The notes below the pieces were generated by a model that was not told the DNA's origin, made no database searches, and saw only the letters and a program-made list of their open reading frames with translations. From NCBI GenBank assembly GCA_030684395.1, contig JAUXTT010000008.1, forward strand, positions 248,001 through 312,000: a stretch of DNA of 64,000 nucleotides, written 5' to 3'. The translations under genes were made by a program, and so were the position numbers. Shown in pieces: positions 15,486 through 24,149 of this stretch. The number at the start of each line of letters is the position of its first letter. The first letter of the stretch is position 1. Source of the DNA: Bacteroidota bacterium (GTDB lineage: Bacteria; Bacteroidota; Bacteroidia; B-17B0; Aurantibacillaceae).

Positions 15486-17399
15486 TTATTTATTAAATTC
15501 AATATTTATTCCTGCTTTAAAATACCTTAATGGCATCGGATTAGACGGTACAACCATATAATTTCTGTTTAATACATTATCTATTCCTACAAACACATTG
15601 GCTTTTATTTTCTTTTTTCTGATCTGATAATTCAAACTTGCGTAATGAAGAAAATAAGGAGACAAGTAACCGTAATTATCTGAAGTAGTATAACGATAAC
15701 CAGTATAAGTTATATTATACAAAATACTCAACTCCTTAAACGAAACAATTGTAGCGTTTGCACCGCTGTACATGGGAGAATAAACCAATTGGTGTCCAAC
15801 CGACTCGTCATTCTCATTAATTGCTTTTTGGTATGTTGCAACAACATAATTGGTTGTTAGCTTATTTTGAATTTTGAATTTCTTAAAAGACCAGAAAATA
15901 GTTGATTGTGTTTCGCATCCTCTGCTCCATACTTTCTGAATATTTACAGGACTTGAACCACCCGATCCGGAAGGGAGCCACGTGATCATATCTTTAATTT
16001 CGCGATTAAATCCTGTTATATCAAAAAAGAAATTCCATTGCATCACTTGCTTCTTTATTTCCAGTCCAATCTCTTCTGCATAACCATATTCAGGTTTTAA
16101 ATTTTGGTTCCCTCCGTTGATCCAATACAGGTCATCCAAAGAGGGTAAACGAAATACTCTGCCAACATTACCATGAACAGTAATTGAAGAGAATGGTTTG
16201 ATTGCAAAGCCTGTATTCCAGGTAAAAGGTGTTCTGCCCTGTACCACAATTTCTTGCCTAAGGCTTACATTAGAGGAAAACCATTTCTGAGTATTTTCAA
16301 ATTGCCAGGATGTAAATACTGCATACCTCAATTGATCGGGGTTAGAAGCGTAGTTTGAAGTGATCCCCTTCATGATGGTTTGGTTAAGACCTACATCCAA
16401 TAAATGATTCTTATGCAATTTGATCTTTGATTCTAATTCTGTTATGGAAGAAAGTGATCGATTTTTTGAAAAATCTGAAGCATTCGAATCCACATAAAAT
16501 ATCTCTTCATAAAATACTCCACTCCGTGCGAAAAGCGAGAATGATTCCTTTGTTAATTGCCAATCGGCACTTGCACGTATACTTGCATCCTGTTGCGATT
16601 TACGACTGATTATTCCAACCACACCGGACGGAATCTGTTTATCACTCTTTTGGAGCCATGCGTGAATTCCAATTTTTTGATTTCTATTTATTTTAAAAAC
16701 ATTCTCCTGCAGTAACCCAAACTGCAAAAGTTTACTATGTTCCAACCGCTGCTTTCTATAAACTCCCTCAATGGTATCTCCAAAAACATAATCGTTCTTT
16801 CCTGCATTTATGAATACTCTGGTAGTGTTCACGAACTTATTGGTACTTATTTTATATCCTGCACCGGAACGAGTAAGTCCAAAAGACGGGGAAGATGTAA
16901 ATGCATTTATTTTTATTCCTTGGGAAAACGCAGTATTATTCTTTAAAAAGATAGTACCCCCAATAGCACCGGATCCACCGAGGCTGGCATTGCCTCCATA
17001 CACAGTAGTAACATCATCAAAAAAGAAGCCCGGAAAAATAGAAAGGTCGCTTTGTCCAAGCATCGCACTATTTATATTAAAACCGTTCCAGTTAACAGCA
17101 CTTTGAGCAGAAGTTCCGCCACGAATGGAAGTAGTAGCAATTCCATTTCCTCCGTAAGATTTCACAAAAAAAGAGGAATTGAAAGAGAGCAGGTCGGATA
17201 AATTCAGCCCGTTAAATTGTTCTTTAATAAAAGAATCGGGTATGGAAGATTTATAGCCAACAGGTTTTACATCATATCTGTTTTGAAGGATCATCGCTTC
17301 ATTGAGCGTATGAGCACTAGTATCCTGCGCATAAACATGAGGTGCAAATAGCATAAAAAACACTATACTCAAACAATATATGTTGGCCTTTTTGGACAT
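15486..17399 (-). CDS. btuB: TonB-dependent outer-membrane receptor, BtuB-like
   Basis: Product of 637 residues from the ATG at 17399; a GTG five codons upstream is possible. It has a signal peptide ending VYAQ, a plug domain (about 30-150) with LSDLLSFNSSFFVKSYG, TTSIRGGTSAQSAVNWNGFN and VYGGNASLGGSGAIGG, and a beta-barrel ending in YFKAGINIEFNK. No long N-terminal carboxypeptidase-regulatory extension is present, so it is the short transporter type and not SusC. It lies directly behind a cobalamin riboswitch, so the substrate is most likely vitamin B12 or another corrinoid, with energy from TonB-ExbBD encoded elsewhere. Confidence 0.9.
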   Translation of the reverse strand: MSKKANIYCLSIVFFMLFAPHVYAQDTSAHTLNEAMILQNRYDVKPVGYKSSIPDSFIKEQFNGLNLSDLLSFNSSFFVKSYGGNGIATTSIRGGTSAQSAVNWNGFNINSAMLGQSDLSIFPGFFFDDVTTVYGGNASLGGSGAIGGTIFLKNNTAFSQGIKINAFTSSPSFGLTRSGAGYKISTNKFVNTTRVFINAGKNDYVFGDTIEGVYRKQRLEHSKLLQFGLLQENVFKINRNQKIGIHAWLQKSDKQIPSGVVGIISRKSQQDASIRASADWQLTKESFSLFARSGVFYEEIFYVDSNASDFSKNRSLSSITELESKIKLHKNHLLDVGLNQTIMKGITSNYASNPDQLRYAVFTSWQFENTQKWFSSNVSLRQEIVVQGRTPFTWNTGFAIKPFSSITVHGNVGRVFRLPSLDDLYWINGGNQNLKPEYGYAEEIGLEIKKQVMQWNFFFDITGFNREIKDMITWLPSGSGGSSPVNIQKVWSRGCETQSTIFWSFKKFKIQNKLTTNYVVATYQKAINENDESVGHQLVYSPMYSGANATIVSFKELSILYNITYTGYRYTTSDNYGYLSPYFLHYASLNYQIRKKKIKANVFVGIDNVLNRNYMVVPSNPMPLRYFKAGINIEFNK

Positions 17400-17502
17400 T
17401 GCTAAACAATCCACTCATAGCCTTATGCATAAAATAATGAAGCTTAAAAAACAACACTATCGAACGCCTTTCTTCCCGAAAGCTACGAATGTAAAATGTG
17501 TT

Positions 17503-17640
17503 TGGCAGGTCTTCTGACTTATCTCACTTTGCGAACCTTCCCGTTGCATAATAATGCGACAGTGGTATTGAAGAATGCAAAGCTGTTTTGAGACTTACAG
17601 CAGCGGGAACTGTTCACGAATTACACGTGATTCCCTTTTA
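17503..17640 (-). ncRNA. cobalamin riboswitch
   Basis: Read on the minus strand from 17640: a GGGAAT block, cacGTG, then the conserved GTTCCCGCTGCTGTAAG core region, later ccactgtcgcattattatgc with acgggaagg (B12-box region), and finally gtcagaagacctgcc. These elements in this order are the cobalamin (AdoCbl-type) riboswitch. It sits about 105 nt before the btuB ATG and would turn the four-gene operon off when cobalamin is plentiful. Confidence 0.95.
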
Positions 17641-17681
17641 ATTTTTTTTTCTCTATTGAGGAATAAAAACCAAATACGCCA

Positions 17682-17689
17682 CAAATGTA
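17682..17689 (-). promoter_or_regulatory. -7 promoter element for the cobalamin operon
   Basis: The minus strand reads tacatttg (exact TAnnTTTG), about 40 nt before the start of the riboswitch core. No convincing -33 TTTG. Confidence 0.45.
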
Positions 17690-17752
17690 ATGAATTAATC
17701 TAAATGCTTAGAAAGATATTTTGAGGAAATTAGATTTAGAAAAACAGCAAGG

Positions 17753-18013
17753 CTATTTACAGGCGCCAACATAGCTCTTGTAATTTTCACCAACCCACTT
17801 TTTAAAATCTTCGTAGGACGCAACCGCTTCAACATGTTCATCACCCATTCTTAGAATAGTGACATTACCTGTTGATTTTTTAATTTCCTTAGAAAGTGTT
17901 TCAAACTGTGTGAAACCCTGATCAAAAGATGCTCTTTTATCAGAATAATAATGAGGGCCGTATATGCTACCTGCACACTTATTATCTATAAATACTTTAT
18001 ATACTACTTCCAT
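17753..18013 (-). CDS. 86-aa hypothetical protein downstream of the trp operon
   Basis: Starts MEVVYKVFIDNKCAGSIYGP and ends YKSYVGACK. Mixed alpha/beta composition, no signal peptide and no family I recognise. It is on the same strand, 35 nt after the DAHP synthase gene, so it may be the last gene of the trp transcript. The next feature downstream is the cobalamin-operon leader. Confidence 0.5.
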   Translation of the reverse strand: MEVVYKVFIDNKCAGSIYGPHYYSDKRASFDQGFTQFETLSKEIKKSTGNVTILRMGDEHVEAVASYEDFKKWVGENYKSYVGACK

Positions 18014-18048
18014 TGAATAATTATCGTATGCAAGATAGCAAAATATAT

Positions 18049-19065
18049 TTATCCCCGCATCGCAATTCTCGCTTCATAAGCTATTTTAAGTTTTCGGTTC
18101 AATTCAGCGGACTCAATAAAATTTAAAGTTTGCTGCCCGTCTGATAAAGCCTCTTCCGGTTTTTCATGAATTTCAATACTTACACCATCCGCTCCCGCCA
18201 TTAATGCAGCCAAGGACATTTGTTCTACATGCTCACGAATTCCAATTCCGTGCGAAGGATCAACCACCACAGGCAAATGCGTTTTTTCTTTTAAGATAGG
18301 AACTGCATTTAGGTCCAATGTATTTCTATATGCCTTTTCGTACGTACGGATCCCTCTTTCGCATAAAATGATCTTCTCATTTCCATTGCTGTATATGTAT
18401 TCTGCTGATTGTAATAATTCCTCAATAGTTCCTGAAAGCCCGCGTTTCAAAAGAATAGGTTTATCCACATTTCCCAACTCGTGTAGCAAATTAAAGTTTT
18501 GGCTGTTTCTTGCGCCTACCTGAAATACATCCACATAATCATGCATCTGAGTGATCTGCTCAATTTCCATTACCTCGGTAACTATTTTTATTCCATAATC
18601 TTTAGCAATGGCTGAAAACATTTTTAACCCTTCAATGCCCAGGCCTCTGAATGCATAGGGAGAACTACGAGGCTTAAATACACCACCGCGCATTAGTTTC
18701 AAACCTTGCTGACGCATATGTTCTACTATCTTCACAATCTGCTCTTCGCTCTCTACTGAACAAGGTCCGGTGATCACACTGAAATTACTCTCGCCAATTT
18801 CAACTCCATCTCCTAATGAAATAGTTGTGCCGGAAACTTTTCTTTTTCTGTTTACGAGTTTGTAATCATCTGTCACTCTGTGAACATCATGAACTCCCGG
18901 AAGTATGCCGATAGCCCTGATATCGAACTCCTTTTTCCCAACCCCAATAATATATTGTAAAGATTGCGTTTTAACGATAGAAGCTTTATAACCTACCCCA
19001 TTTACCTTTTCCAGAATATGTTGCACTGCTTTATTTTCTATATTTTTTTCTAATTGTAAGATCAT
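18049..19065 (-). CDS. aroF: 3-deoxy-7-phosphoheptulonate (DAHP) synthase, class I-beta
   Basis: Product of 338 residues. An N-terminal ferredoxin-like regulatory domain (about 1-75) precedes the (beta/alpha)8 catalytic domain with VITGPCSVESEEQIV, RGGVFKPRSSPYAFRGLG, DVFQVGARNSQNFNLL, LLKRGLSG and VVDPSHGIGIREHV. This architecture is the AroA I-beta form, as in Thermotoga. It condenses phosphoenolpyruvate and erythrose 4-phosphate, the first step of the shikimate pathway. It lies 6 nt after trpA, so tryptophan attenuation can also tune entry into aromatic synthesis. Confidence 0.93.
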   Translation of the reverse strand: MILQLEKNIENKAVQHILEKVNGVGYKASIVKTQSLQYIIGVGKKEFDIRAIGILPGVHDVHRVTDDYKLVNRKRKVSGTTISLGDGVEIGESNFSVITGPCSVESEEQIVKIVEHMRQQGLKLMRGGVFKPRSSPYAFRGLGIEGLKMFSAIAKDYGIKIVTEVMEIEQITQMHDYVDVFQVGARNSQNFNLLHELGNVDKPILLKRGLSGTIEELLQSAEYIYSNGNEKIILCERGIRTYEKAYRNTLDLNAVPILKEKTHLPVVVDPSHGIGIREHVEQMSLAALMAGADGVSIEIHEKPEEALSDGQQTLNFIESAELNRKLKIAYEARIAMRG

Positions 19066-19071
19066 GATAGT

Positions 19072-19863
19072 TTAGAGTATTGAGTTGTGAGTTAATTGTG
19101 CCTGATCTTTTATGCTACTAATGAATGTGTTTACTTTTTCCTTTAGCAAGCCTTCACCACTAATTGCATTAATGAAGGAGGTCCCAATAATAGCTCCATT
19201 GGCATATTTGCAGGCTTCCTCAAAGGTATTTCGATCCTTGATCCCAAATCCAATAAGAACCGGATAGTTCAATCCTTTTATTCTATGAAAATAATTTTCT
19301 TTGCTTTCCTGCATTCCATTTTTATTTCCTGTGGTGGAATTGGAAGAAACAAAATAAAGAAATGAATTACTGGCTTCATCAATTTTCTTCAAACGTTCTG
19401 CAGAAGTTCCCGGACTAACAAGAAGAATATTAGAGAGTTCGTATTCTTCAAAAATCGATTGATACCGTTCCAAATATTCATCCAAAGGAAGATCAGGAAT
19501 GATCACACCATCAATACCGGCTTCTTTGCATTTGGCACAAAATTTTTCTACTCCGAATTGTAAAACCGGATTAAAATAACCCATCAATACCAAAGGAATA
19601 GTAACGTGTTTACGAATGTCTTTCAATTGTTCGAACAATAAGTTCAAAGTCATACCGTTTTCCAAAGCTACCTTACTACTTTGCTGGATCACAGGCCCGT
19701 CTGCTAAGGGATCAGAGAAAGGAATTCCAATTTCTATCATATCAGCTCCGGAAGCCTGTAACTCTTCAATAATACGAGATGTATCATTCAGATTTGGGTA
19801 TCCGGCTGTGAAATAAATATTCAGTAAGTCTTTTTTCGTGAGTGTATTTTTTAAACGTGTCAT
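19072..19863 (-). CDS. trpA: tryptophan synthase alpha subunit
   Basis: Product of 263 residues. Catalytic Glu in MIEIGIPFSDPLADGPVIQ together with the Asp of DPLADGP; the phosphate-binding GFGIKDR and GAIIGTSFI segments are in place. It cleaves indole-3-glycerol phosphate to indole, which is channelled to TrpB. It is 38 nt downstream of trpB on the same transcript. Confidence 0.96.
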   Translation of the reverse strand: MTRLKNTLTKKDLLNIYFTAGYPNLNDTSRIIEELQASGADMIEIGIPFSDPLADGPVIQQSSKVALENGMTLNLLFEQLKDIRKHVTIPLVLMGYFNPVLQFGVEKFCAKCKEAGIDGVIIPDLPLDEYLERYQSIFEEYELSNILLVSPGTSAERLKKIDEASNSFLYFVSSNSTTGNKNGMQESKENYFHRIKGLNYPVLIGFGIKDRNTFEEACKYANGAIIGTSFINAISGEGLLKEKVNTFISSIKDQAQLTHNSIL

Positions 19864-19901
19864 ATCTTAGTTATTAATATTTTAATTTTTTACTTGAAAC
19901 A

Positions 19902-21107
19902 TTAATGTTGCTTCACGGCATTCAAGTGTTTAATATATGTTTCCAGGTCCTTGTCTCCCCTGCCCGATAAGTTAAGCGCTACTACATCGGTAGTTTTGAA
20001 TTTCATCTTGTCTAATGCAGCAAACGCATGGGCACTTTCCAAAGCTGGAATTATTCCTTCCAATTTTGTCACTTCCAATGCAGCACCCAATGCTTCTTCA
20101 TCTGTAACACTTATAAATTCAGCTCGCCTTGTTTCGTGCAGATGTGCATGAAATGGTCCTATTCCCGGATAATCCAAGCCTGCTGAAATCGAATGTGCTT
20201 CGGTAATTTGTCCGTCTTCGGTTTGCATCAAAAGAGTTTTGCATGCATGTAGTACTCCTATCTTACCCAATACACTTGTTGCAGCTGACTTACCCGAATG
20301 AATCCCTTCTCCCGCAGCTTCAACTGCAACTAATTTTGTGCGCTCGCTTTCAAGGAAATGATAAAAAGCTCCGGCTGCATTGCTCCCGCCTCCAACGCAT
20401 GCTATCACATAATCAGGTTCTTCGTTACCTGTTTTTTCCAACAATTGTTTTCTCATCTCCTCACTGATGACAGATTGAAACTGCATCACCATATCAGGAT
20501 AAGGATGTGGGCCAACTACCGAACCAATAATGTAATGTGTGTTATCAATATTATTGATCCAGTCCCTGATTGCTTCATTGGTTGCATCTTTTAATGTTTG
20601 GCTACCACTCAAAGCAGGAACTACAGTTGCGCCTAACAAACGCATACGTTCTACATTAGGTAATTGACGCTGCATATCTACTTTTCCCATATATACTACG
20701 CATTCAATTCCCATCAGGGCACACACGGTAGCTGTTGCAACACCATGCTGCCCCGCCCCTGTTTCGGCAATAATTCTTTTCTTTCCTAATCGTTGAGCTA
20801 ACAGAATCTGGCCTATTGTATTGTTAATTTTGTGAGCACCGGTGTGATTCAGGTCTTCACGTTTGAGATAAATATTGGTATTGTATTTTTTCGACAACCG
20901 CTTTGCATAATACAATGGAGAAGGTCTTCCCACATAATCTTTCAAGAGATCGTGAAACTTTTTTTGGAAAGAGGCTTCATTAATGATCTTCAGGTAATTT
21001 TGATTTAACTCGTCAACATTGGGATATAATAATTCCGGAACAAATGCACCGCCAAAGTTTCCGAAATATCCTTTTTCATTCACATAATAATTTCGTTTAG
21101 TTTTCAT
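19902..21107 (-). CDS. trpB: tryptophan synthase beta subunit
   Basis: Product of 401 residues, full length. The PLP lysine is in [24 protein letters not shown], the phosphate-cradle [10 protein letters not shown] and the closing [10 protein letters not shown] are all present. It joins indole and serine to give tryptophan. The start overlaps trpF by 11 nt. This is the TrpB1 form that works with TrpA. Confidence 0.97.
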   Translation of the reverse strand: MKTKRNYYVNEKGYFGNFGGAFVPELLYPNVDELNQNYLKIINEASFQKKFHDLLKDYVGRPSPLYYAKRLSKKYNTNIYLKREDLNHTGAHKINNTIGQILLAQRLGKKRIIAETGAGQHGVATATVCALMGIECVVYMGKVDMQRQLPNVERMRLLGATVVPALSGSQTLKDATNEAIRDWINNIDNTHYIIGSVVGPHPYPDMVMQFQSVISEEMRKQLLEKTGNEEPDYVIACVGGGSNAAGAFYHFLESERTKLVAVEAAGEGIHSGKSAATSVLGKIGVLHACKTLLMQTEDGQITEAHSISAGLDYPGIGPFHAHLHETRRAEFISVTDEEALGAALEVTKLEGIIPALESAHAFAALDKMKFKTTDVVALNLSGRGDKDLETYIKHLNAVKQH

Positions 21108-21720
21108 TTATTAGTTGTTTTACTTTTTTAATAAGCGCTATATCTTTTATTCCTGTTTGCGTTTCAAATCGACTATTGATATCTATCCCATATACTTTAG
21201 GGAATTCTCTTTTTATTTTCCGTACGTCCGCCAACGTAATGCCACCGCTTAAAATTACAGGTCGACCGAATTCTTTATTCTTCAATAGTCGCCAATCAAA
21301 CTGCTCACCGCTTCCGCCATGATGTTCCGTTTTGGTATCAAACAAAAAGTAATCGCTCACTTGCGAAAACAAATTCACCTGAGAGAAATCAAATTGCTCA
21401 TCAATTCCAAAAGATTTAATCACTCCTGCTCCCAGTTCCTTGACGGATTTGCAAAAGCCGGGGGATTCACCGCCATGCAACTGAACATAATCCAATCCAT
21501 ATTTCTTTACCTGTTTTTGGATCACAGCAAAAGGCGCATTTACAAACACTCCCACCTTCTTTATTTCTTTAGGTATATTTTTGATAACATCCACCTGAGT
21601 TAATTTACCAATGTATCGGGGCGATTTTTCATAAAAAATAAAACCCATGAAATCAGGCTTTGATTCTACGATCTGTCTGATATTCTCATCGTTGTTTAAG
21701 CCACATACCTTTAGTTTCAT
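21097..21720 (-). CDS. trpF: phosphoribosylanthranilate isomerase
   Basis: Product of 207 residues. KVCGLNN near the N terminus holds the catalytic Cys (residue 5), and [13 protein letters not shown], plus GIDINSRFE with the catalytic Asp, lie near the C terminus. [12 protein letters not shown] and YVQLHGGE are family motifs. It is a separate protein here, not fused to TrpC. It overlaps trpC by 4 nt and trpB by 11 nt. Confidence 0.95.
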   Translation of the reverse strand: MKLKVCGLNNDENIRQIVESKPDFMGFIFYEKSPRYIGKLTQVDVIKNIPKEIKKVGVFVNAPFAVIQKQVKKYGLDYVQLHGGESPGFCKSVKELGAGVIKSFGIDEQFDFSQVNLFSQVSDYFLFDTKTEHHGGSGEQFDWRLLKNKEFGRPVILSGGITLADVRKIKREFPKVYGIDINSRFETQTGIKDIALIKKVKQLINEN

Positions 21721-22523
21721 ATCACTGTCTCTTTTGTATAGTTTTTAATCTGACGAATTAGATCAGCACAGGGCTTTTCGGGGCGCGCATGTTTCATAAA
21801 TGTTTCTCCAATTAAAAATCCGGAAAAGCCAGCTCCTTTTAATTCATGGATCGCTTGAGCTGAAGCAATTCCACTTTCTGAGACCTTTGGGAATTCTGCA
21901 GGAATTTTATTCGCTAGCTCAAATGAAGTTTCAATTTTCACTTCAAATGTTTCCAGGTTACGATTATTCACCCCTATCACATCTACAAATTCATTAGCAT
22001 GGTCTAATTCCTTTTCTTCTTTTATTTCCATTAGCACTTCCAAATCCAAGCTTCTTGCAAAGGATGCTAGCCTTTTTGTTTCTTCTTTTGTAAGAGCTGC
22101 TGCAATAAGCAAGATTGCATCAGCGCCAATTGACTTCGCTTCCGTAATTTGATATTCATCTACCATAAAATCTTTTCTAAGTATCGGACAATAGTTGAAT
22201 TTACGTGCAACCGTAAGGTCCTCATTTTTGCCTCCAAAAAAATGGGCATCGGTAAGCACAGACAAAGCGGAGGCTCCTGCCTGCATATATCCGACAGAAA
22301 GTTTTTCAACTGAAATGTGATTATTGATAATGCCATTTGAAGGAGACTTCCGTTTAATCTCTGCAATGATCCCGCTAAGGTCTCTCCGATTCAAGTACTT
22401 TTTAAACGACACAGTAGGTGTTTCGAAATAAATACTTTTCTCTAATAATTTAGTCGGGTACAGACTTTGTCTTTCCAGAACTTCCTTCTTTTTATGTGCA
22501 ATTATTTTTTCTAAAATATTCAT
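21717..22523 (-). CDS. trpC: indole-3-glycerol phosphate synthase
   Basis: Product of 268 residues. Motifs: IAEIKRKSPSNG (catalytic Glu/Lys), ILRKDFMVDEYQI, DAILLIAAAL, VIGVNNRNLETFEV and SESGIASAQAI with GFLIGETFM. Converts carboxyphenylamino-deoxyribulose phosphate to indole-3-glycerol phosphate. 51 nt separate it from trpD. Confidence 0.96.
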   Translation of the reverse strand: MNILEKIIAHKKKEVLERQSLYPTKLLEKSIYFETPTVSFKKYLNRRDLSGIIAEIKRKSPSNGIINNHISVEKLSVGYMQAGASALSVLTDAHFFGGKNEDLTVARKFNYCPILRKDFMVDEYQITEAKSIGADAILLIAAALTKEETKRLASFARSLDLEVLMEIKEEKELDHANEFVDVIGVNNRNLETFEVKIETSFELANKIPAEFPKVSESGIASAQAIHELKGAGFSGFLIGETFMKHARPEKPCADLIRQIKNYTKETVI

Positions 22524-22574
22524 ATTAATTTAGGCTATTGATTTTTGGTTATTTTTTACTGGCATCAATGCTAA

Positions 22575-23567
22575 TCATGATAATAAGATTAGTTTTTTGA
22601 AACTGCTGAATGCCTTTCTTGAAAAGAGTGAATCCCTTGCCTTTTCAATGCATTCATCTATGGTAAGCTGTTTGTAATAACATTTTAAAGCTAGTGCAGA
22701 ATTCACAAGTACCACATCGTTTTGTTGTTTGGTGCCTTCTCCGTTCAACACCTTGATGAAAATATCAGCAGCTTCTTTTACAGTACTTCCACCATAAAGT
22801 GCATCGCCACTAATTCGTTTGAACCCCATATCCTCTGGACTAAACAGATCTTCGCTTTCTTTTTTAATAACCTTAAAAAAGCCCGTCAATGAAACTTCAT
22901 CATACCTGTCAAGAGAATAAACAATAGAATAATCAGTAGTGGATTGTTGCAGCAAATATGAATACAAACGAGCCAATTCCAAACTAAAAACACCTGTGAT
23001 CTGTTTCTGCGGCTGAACAGGATTTACCAAAGGGCCTAGCATATTAAAAAAAGTCCTTACTCCCAATTCTTTTCGAACAACTGCTACGTTCTTTAAAGCG
23101 GGGTGAAAAAGCGGAGCATGCAGAAAACAGATATTGCTTTCTTCCAATTGTTTTTTTAGTAAGTCTTCATTATTAGAGAAGCTAAGCCCCAAATGCTCCA
23201 ATACACTCGAAGAGCCACAAATTGATGACACTCCATAATTACCGTGTTTAGCAACCTTCGCGCCTGCCCCTGCAACAACAAATGAAGACAGAGTAGAAAT
23301 ATTGAATGTATTTTTTCCATCGCCACCTGTTCCACAAAGGTCAATGGTTTCATATTCTTTTAGCTCCACTCTGATACAAAGATCCAACAACGCATCTCTA
23401 AATCCTTCCAATTCTTCTATTGTTATTTTACGCAACATAAATACAGTAAGAAAAGAAACGATATGACTTTGACTGTATCTGTCATCTGTAATTCTCTTCA
23501 ACACCTCTTTGGCTTCTTCTTTAGAAAGTGTTTTGTATTCCAGTAAGTGATTTAAAATATTTTTCAT
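22575..23567 (-). CDS. trpD: anthranilate phosphoribosyltransferase
   Basis: Product of 330 residues. The PRPP/Mg loop CGTGGDGKNTFNIST, then KHGNYGVSSICGSSSVLEHLG and FFNMLGPLVNPVQP are all typical. It transfers phosphoribose to anthranilate. Not fused to TrpG; five nt separate it from trpG. Confidence 0.96.
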   Translation of the reverse strand: MKNILNHLLEYKTLSKEEAKEVLKRITDDRYSQSHIVSFLTVFMLRKITIEELEGFRDALLDLCIRVELKEYETIDLCGTGGDGKNTFNISTLSSFVVAGAGAKVAKHGNYGVSSICGSSSVLEHLGLSFSNNEDLLKKQLEESNICFLHAPLFHPALKNVAVVRKELGVRTFFNMLGPLVNPVQPQKQITGVFSLELARLYSYLLQQSTTDYSIVYSLDRYDEVSLTGFFKVIKKESEDLFSPEDMGFKRISGDALYGGSTVKEAADIFIKVLNGEGTKQQNDVVLVNSALALKCYYKQLTIDECIEKARDSLFSRKAFSSFKKLILLS

Positions 23568-23572
23568 AGTTA

Positions 23573-24145
23573 TTAATCATTTATCCAGTTAAACATCATC
23601 TCTTTTCCAAATTCGGTGAGAATACTCTCCGGGTGGAATTGCAGGCCTTTTACATCATATTGCTTGTGAGCTAAAGCCATTATTATTCCATCCTTATCTT
23701 CAGCAGTTATTTTTAGTTCTGCTGAAAATGTTTCTCTGTCTGCCTGCCATGAATGATACCTTCCTACCGAAAATGAATCGGGAATGCCTTTAAAAATTTC
23801 ATCTCTCTCATCCGAAAGATTTATTGGTGTAGCTACTCCGTGAAATACTTTTTCCAGATTGCTTAATTTTCCGCCAAATACTTCTGCAATAGCCTGATGT
23901 CCGAGACAAATTCCCAAAATACTTTTTATAGATGCGTAATGTTTGATCACATCCTTAATAATTCCTGCTTCACTTGGTATTCCTGGTCCAGGAGAGATCA
24001 GTATTTTACCATAAGCATTCACTTCCTGCAAAGAGATCTTATCATTTCTTATAACATCTATTTCAAAAGAGCTTACACTCTTCATCAGGTGAACCAAATT
24101 GTAAGTGAAACTATCGTAGTTATCAATTAATAAAATTCTGTTCAT
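23573..24145 (-). CDS. trpG: anthranilate synthase component II (glutamine amidotransferase)
   Basis: Product of 190 residues, class I GATase. ISPGPGIPSEAG, nucleophile elbow LGICLGHQAIAEVFGG (Cys about residue 79) and the C-terminal LQFHPESI carrying His-Pro-Glu are present. It supplies ammonia to TrpE. Four nt separate it from trpE. Confidence 0.95.
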   Translation of the reverse strand: MNRILLIDNYDSFTYNLVHLMKSVSSFEIDVIRNDKISLQEVNAYGKILISPGPGIPSEAGIIKDVIKHYASIKSILGICLGHQAIAEVFGGKLSNLEKVFHGVATPINLSDERDEIFKGIPDSFSVGRYHSWQADRETFSAELKITAEDKDGIIMALAHKQYDVKGLQFHPESILTEFGKEMMFNWIND

Positions 24146-24149
24146 GATC

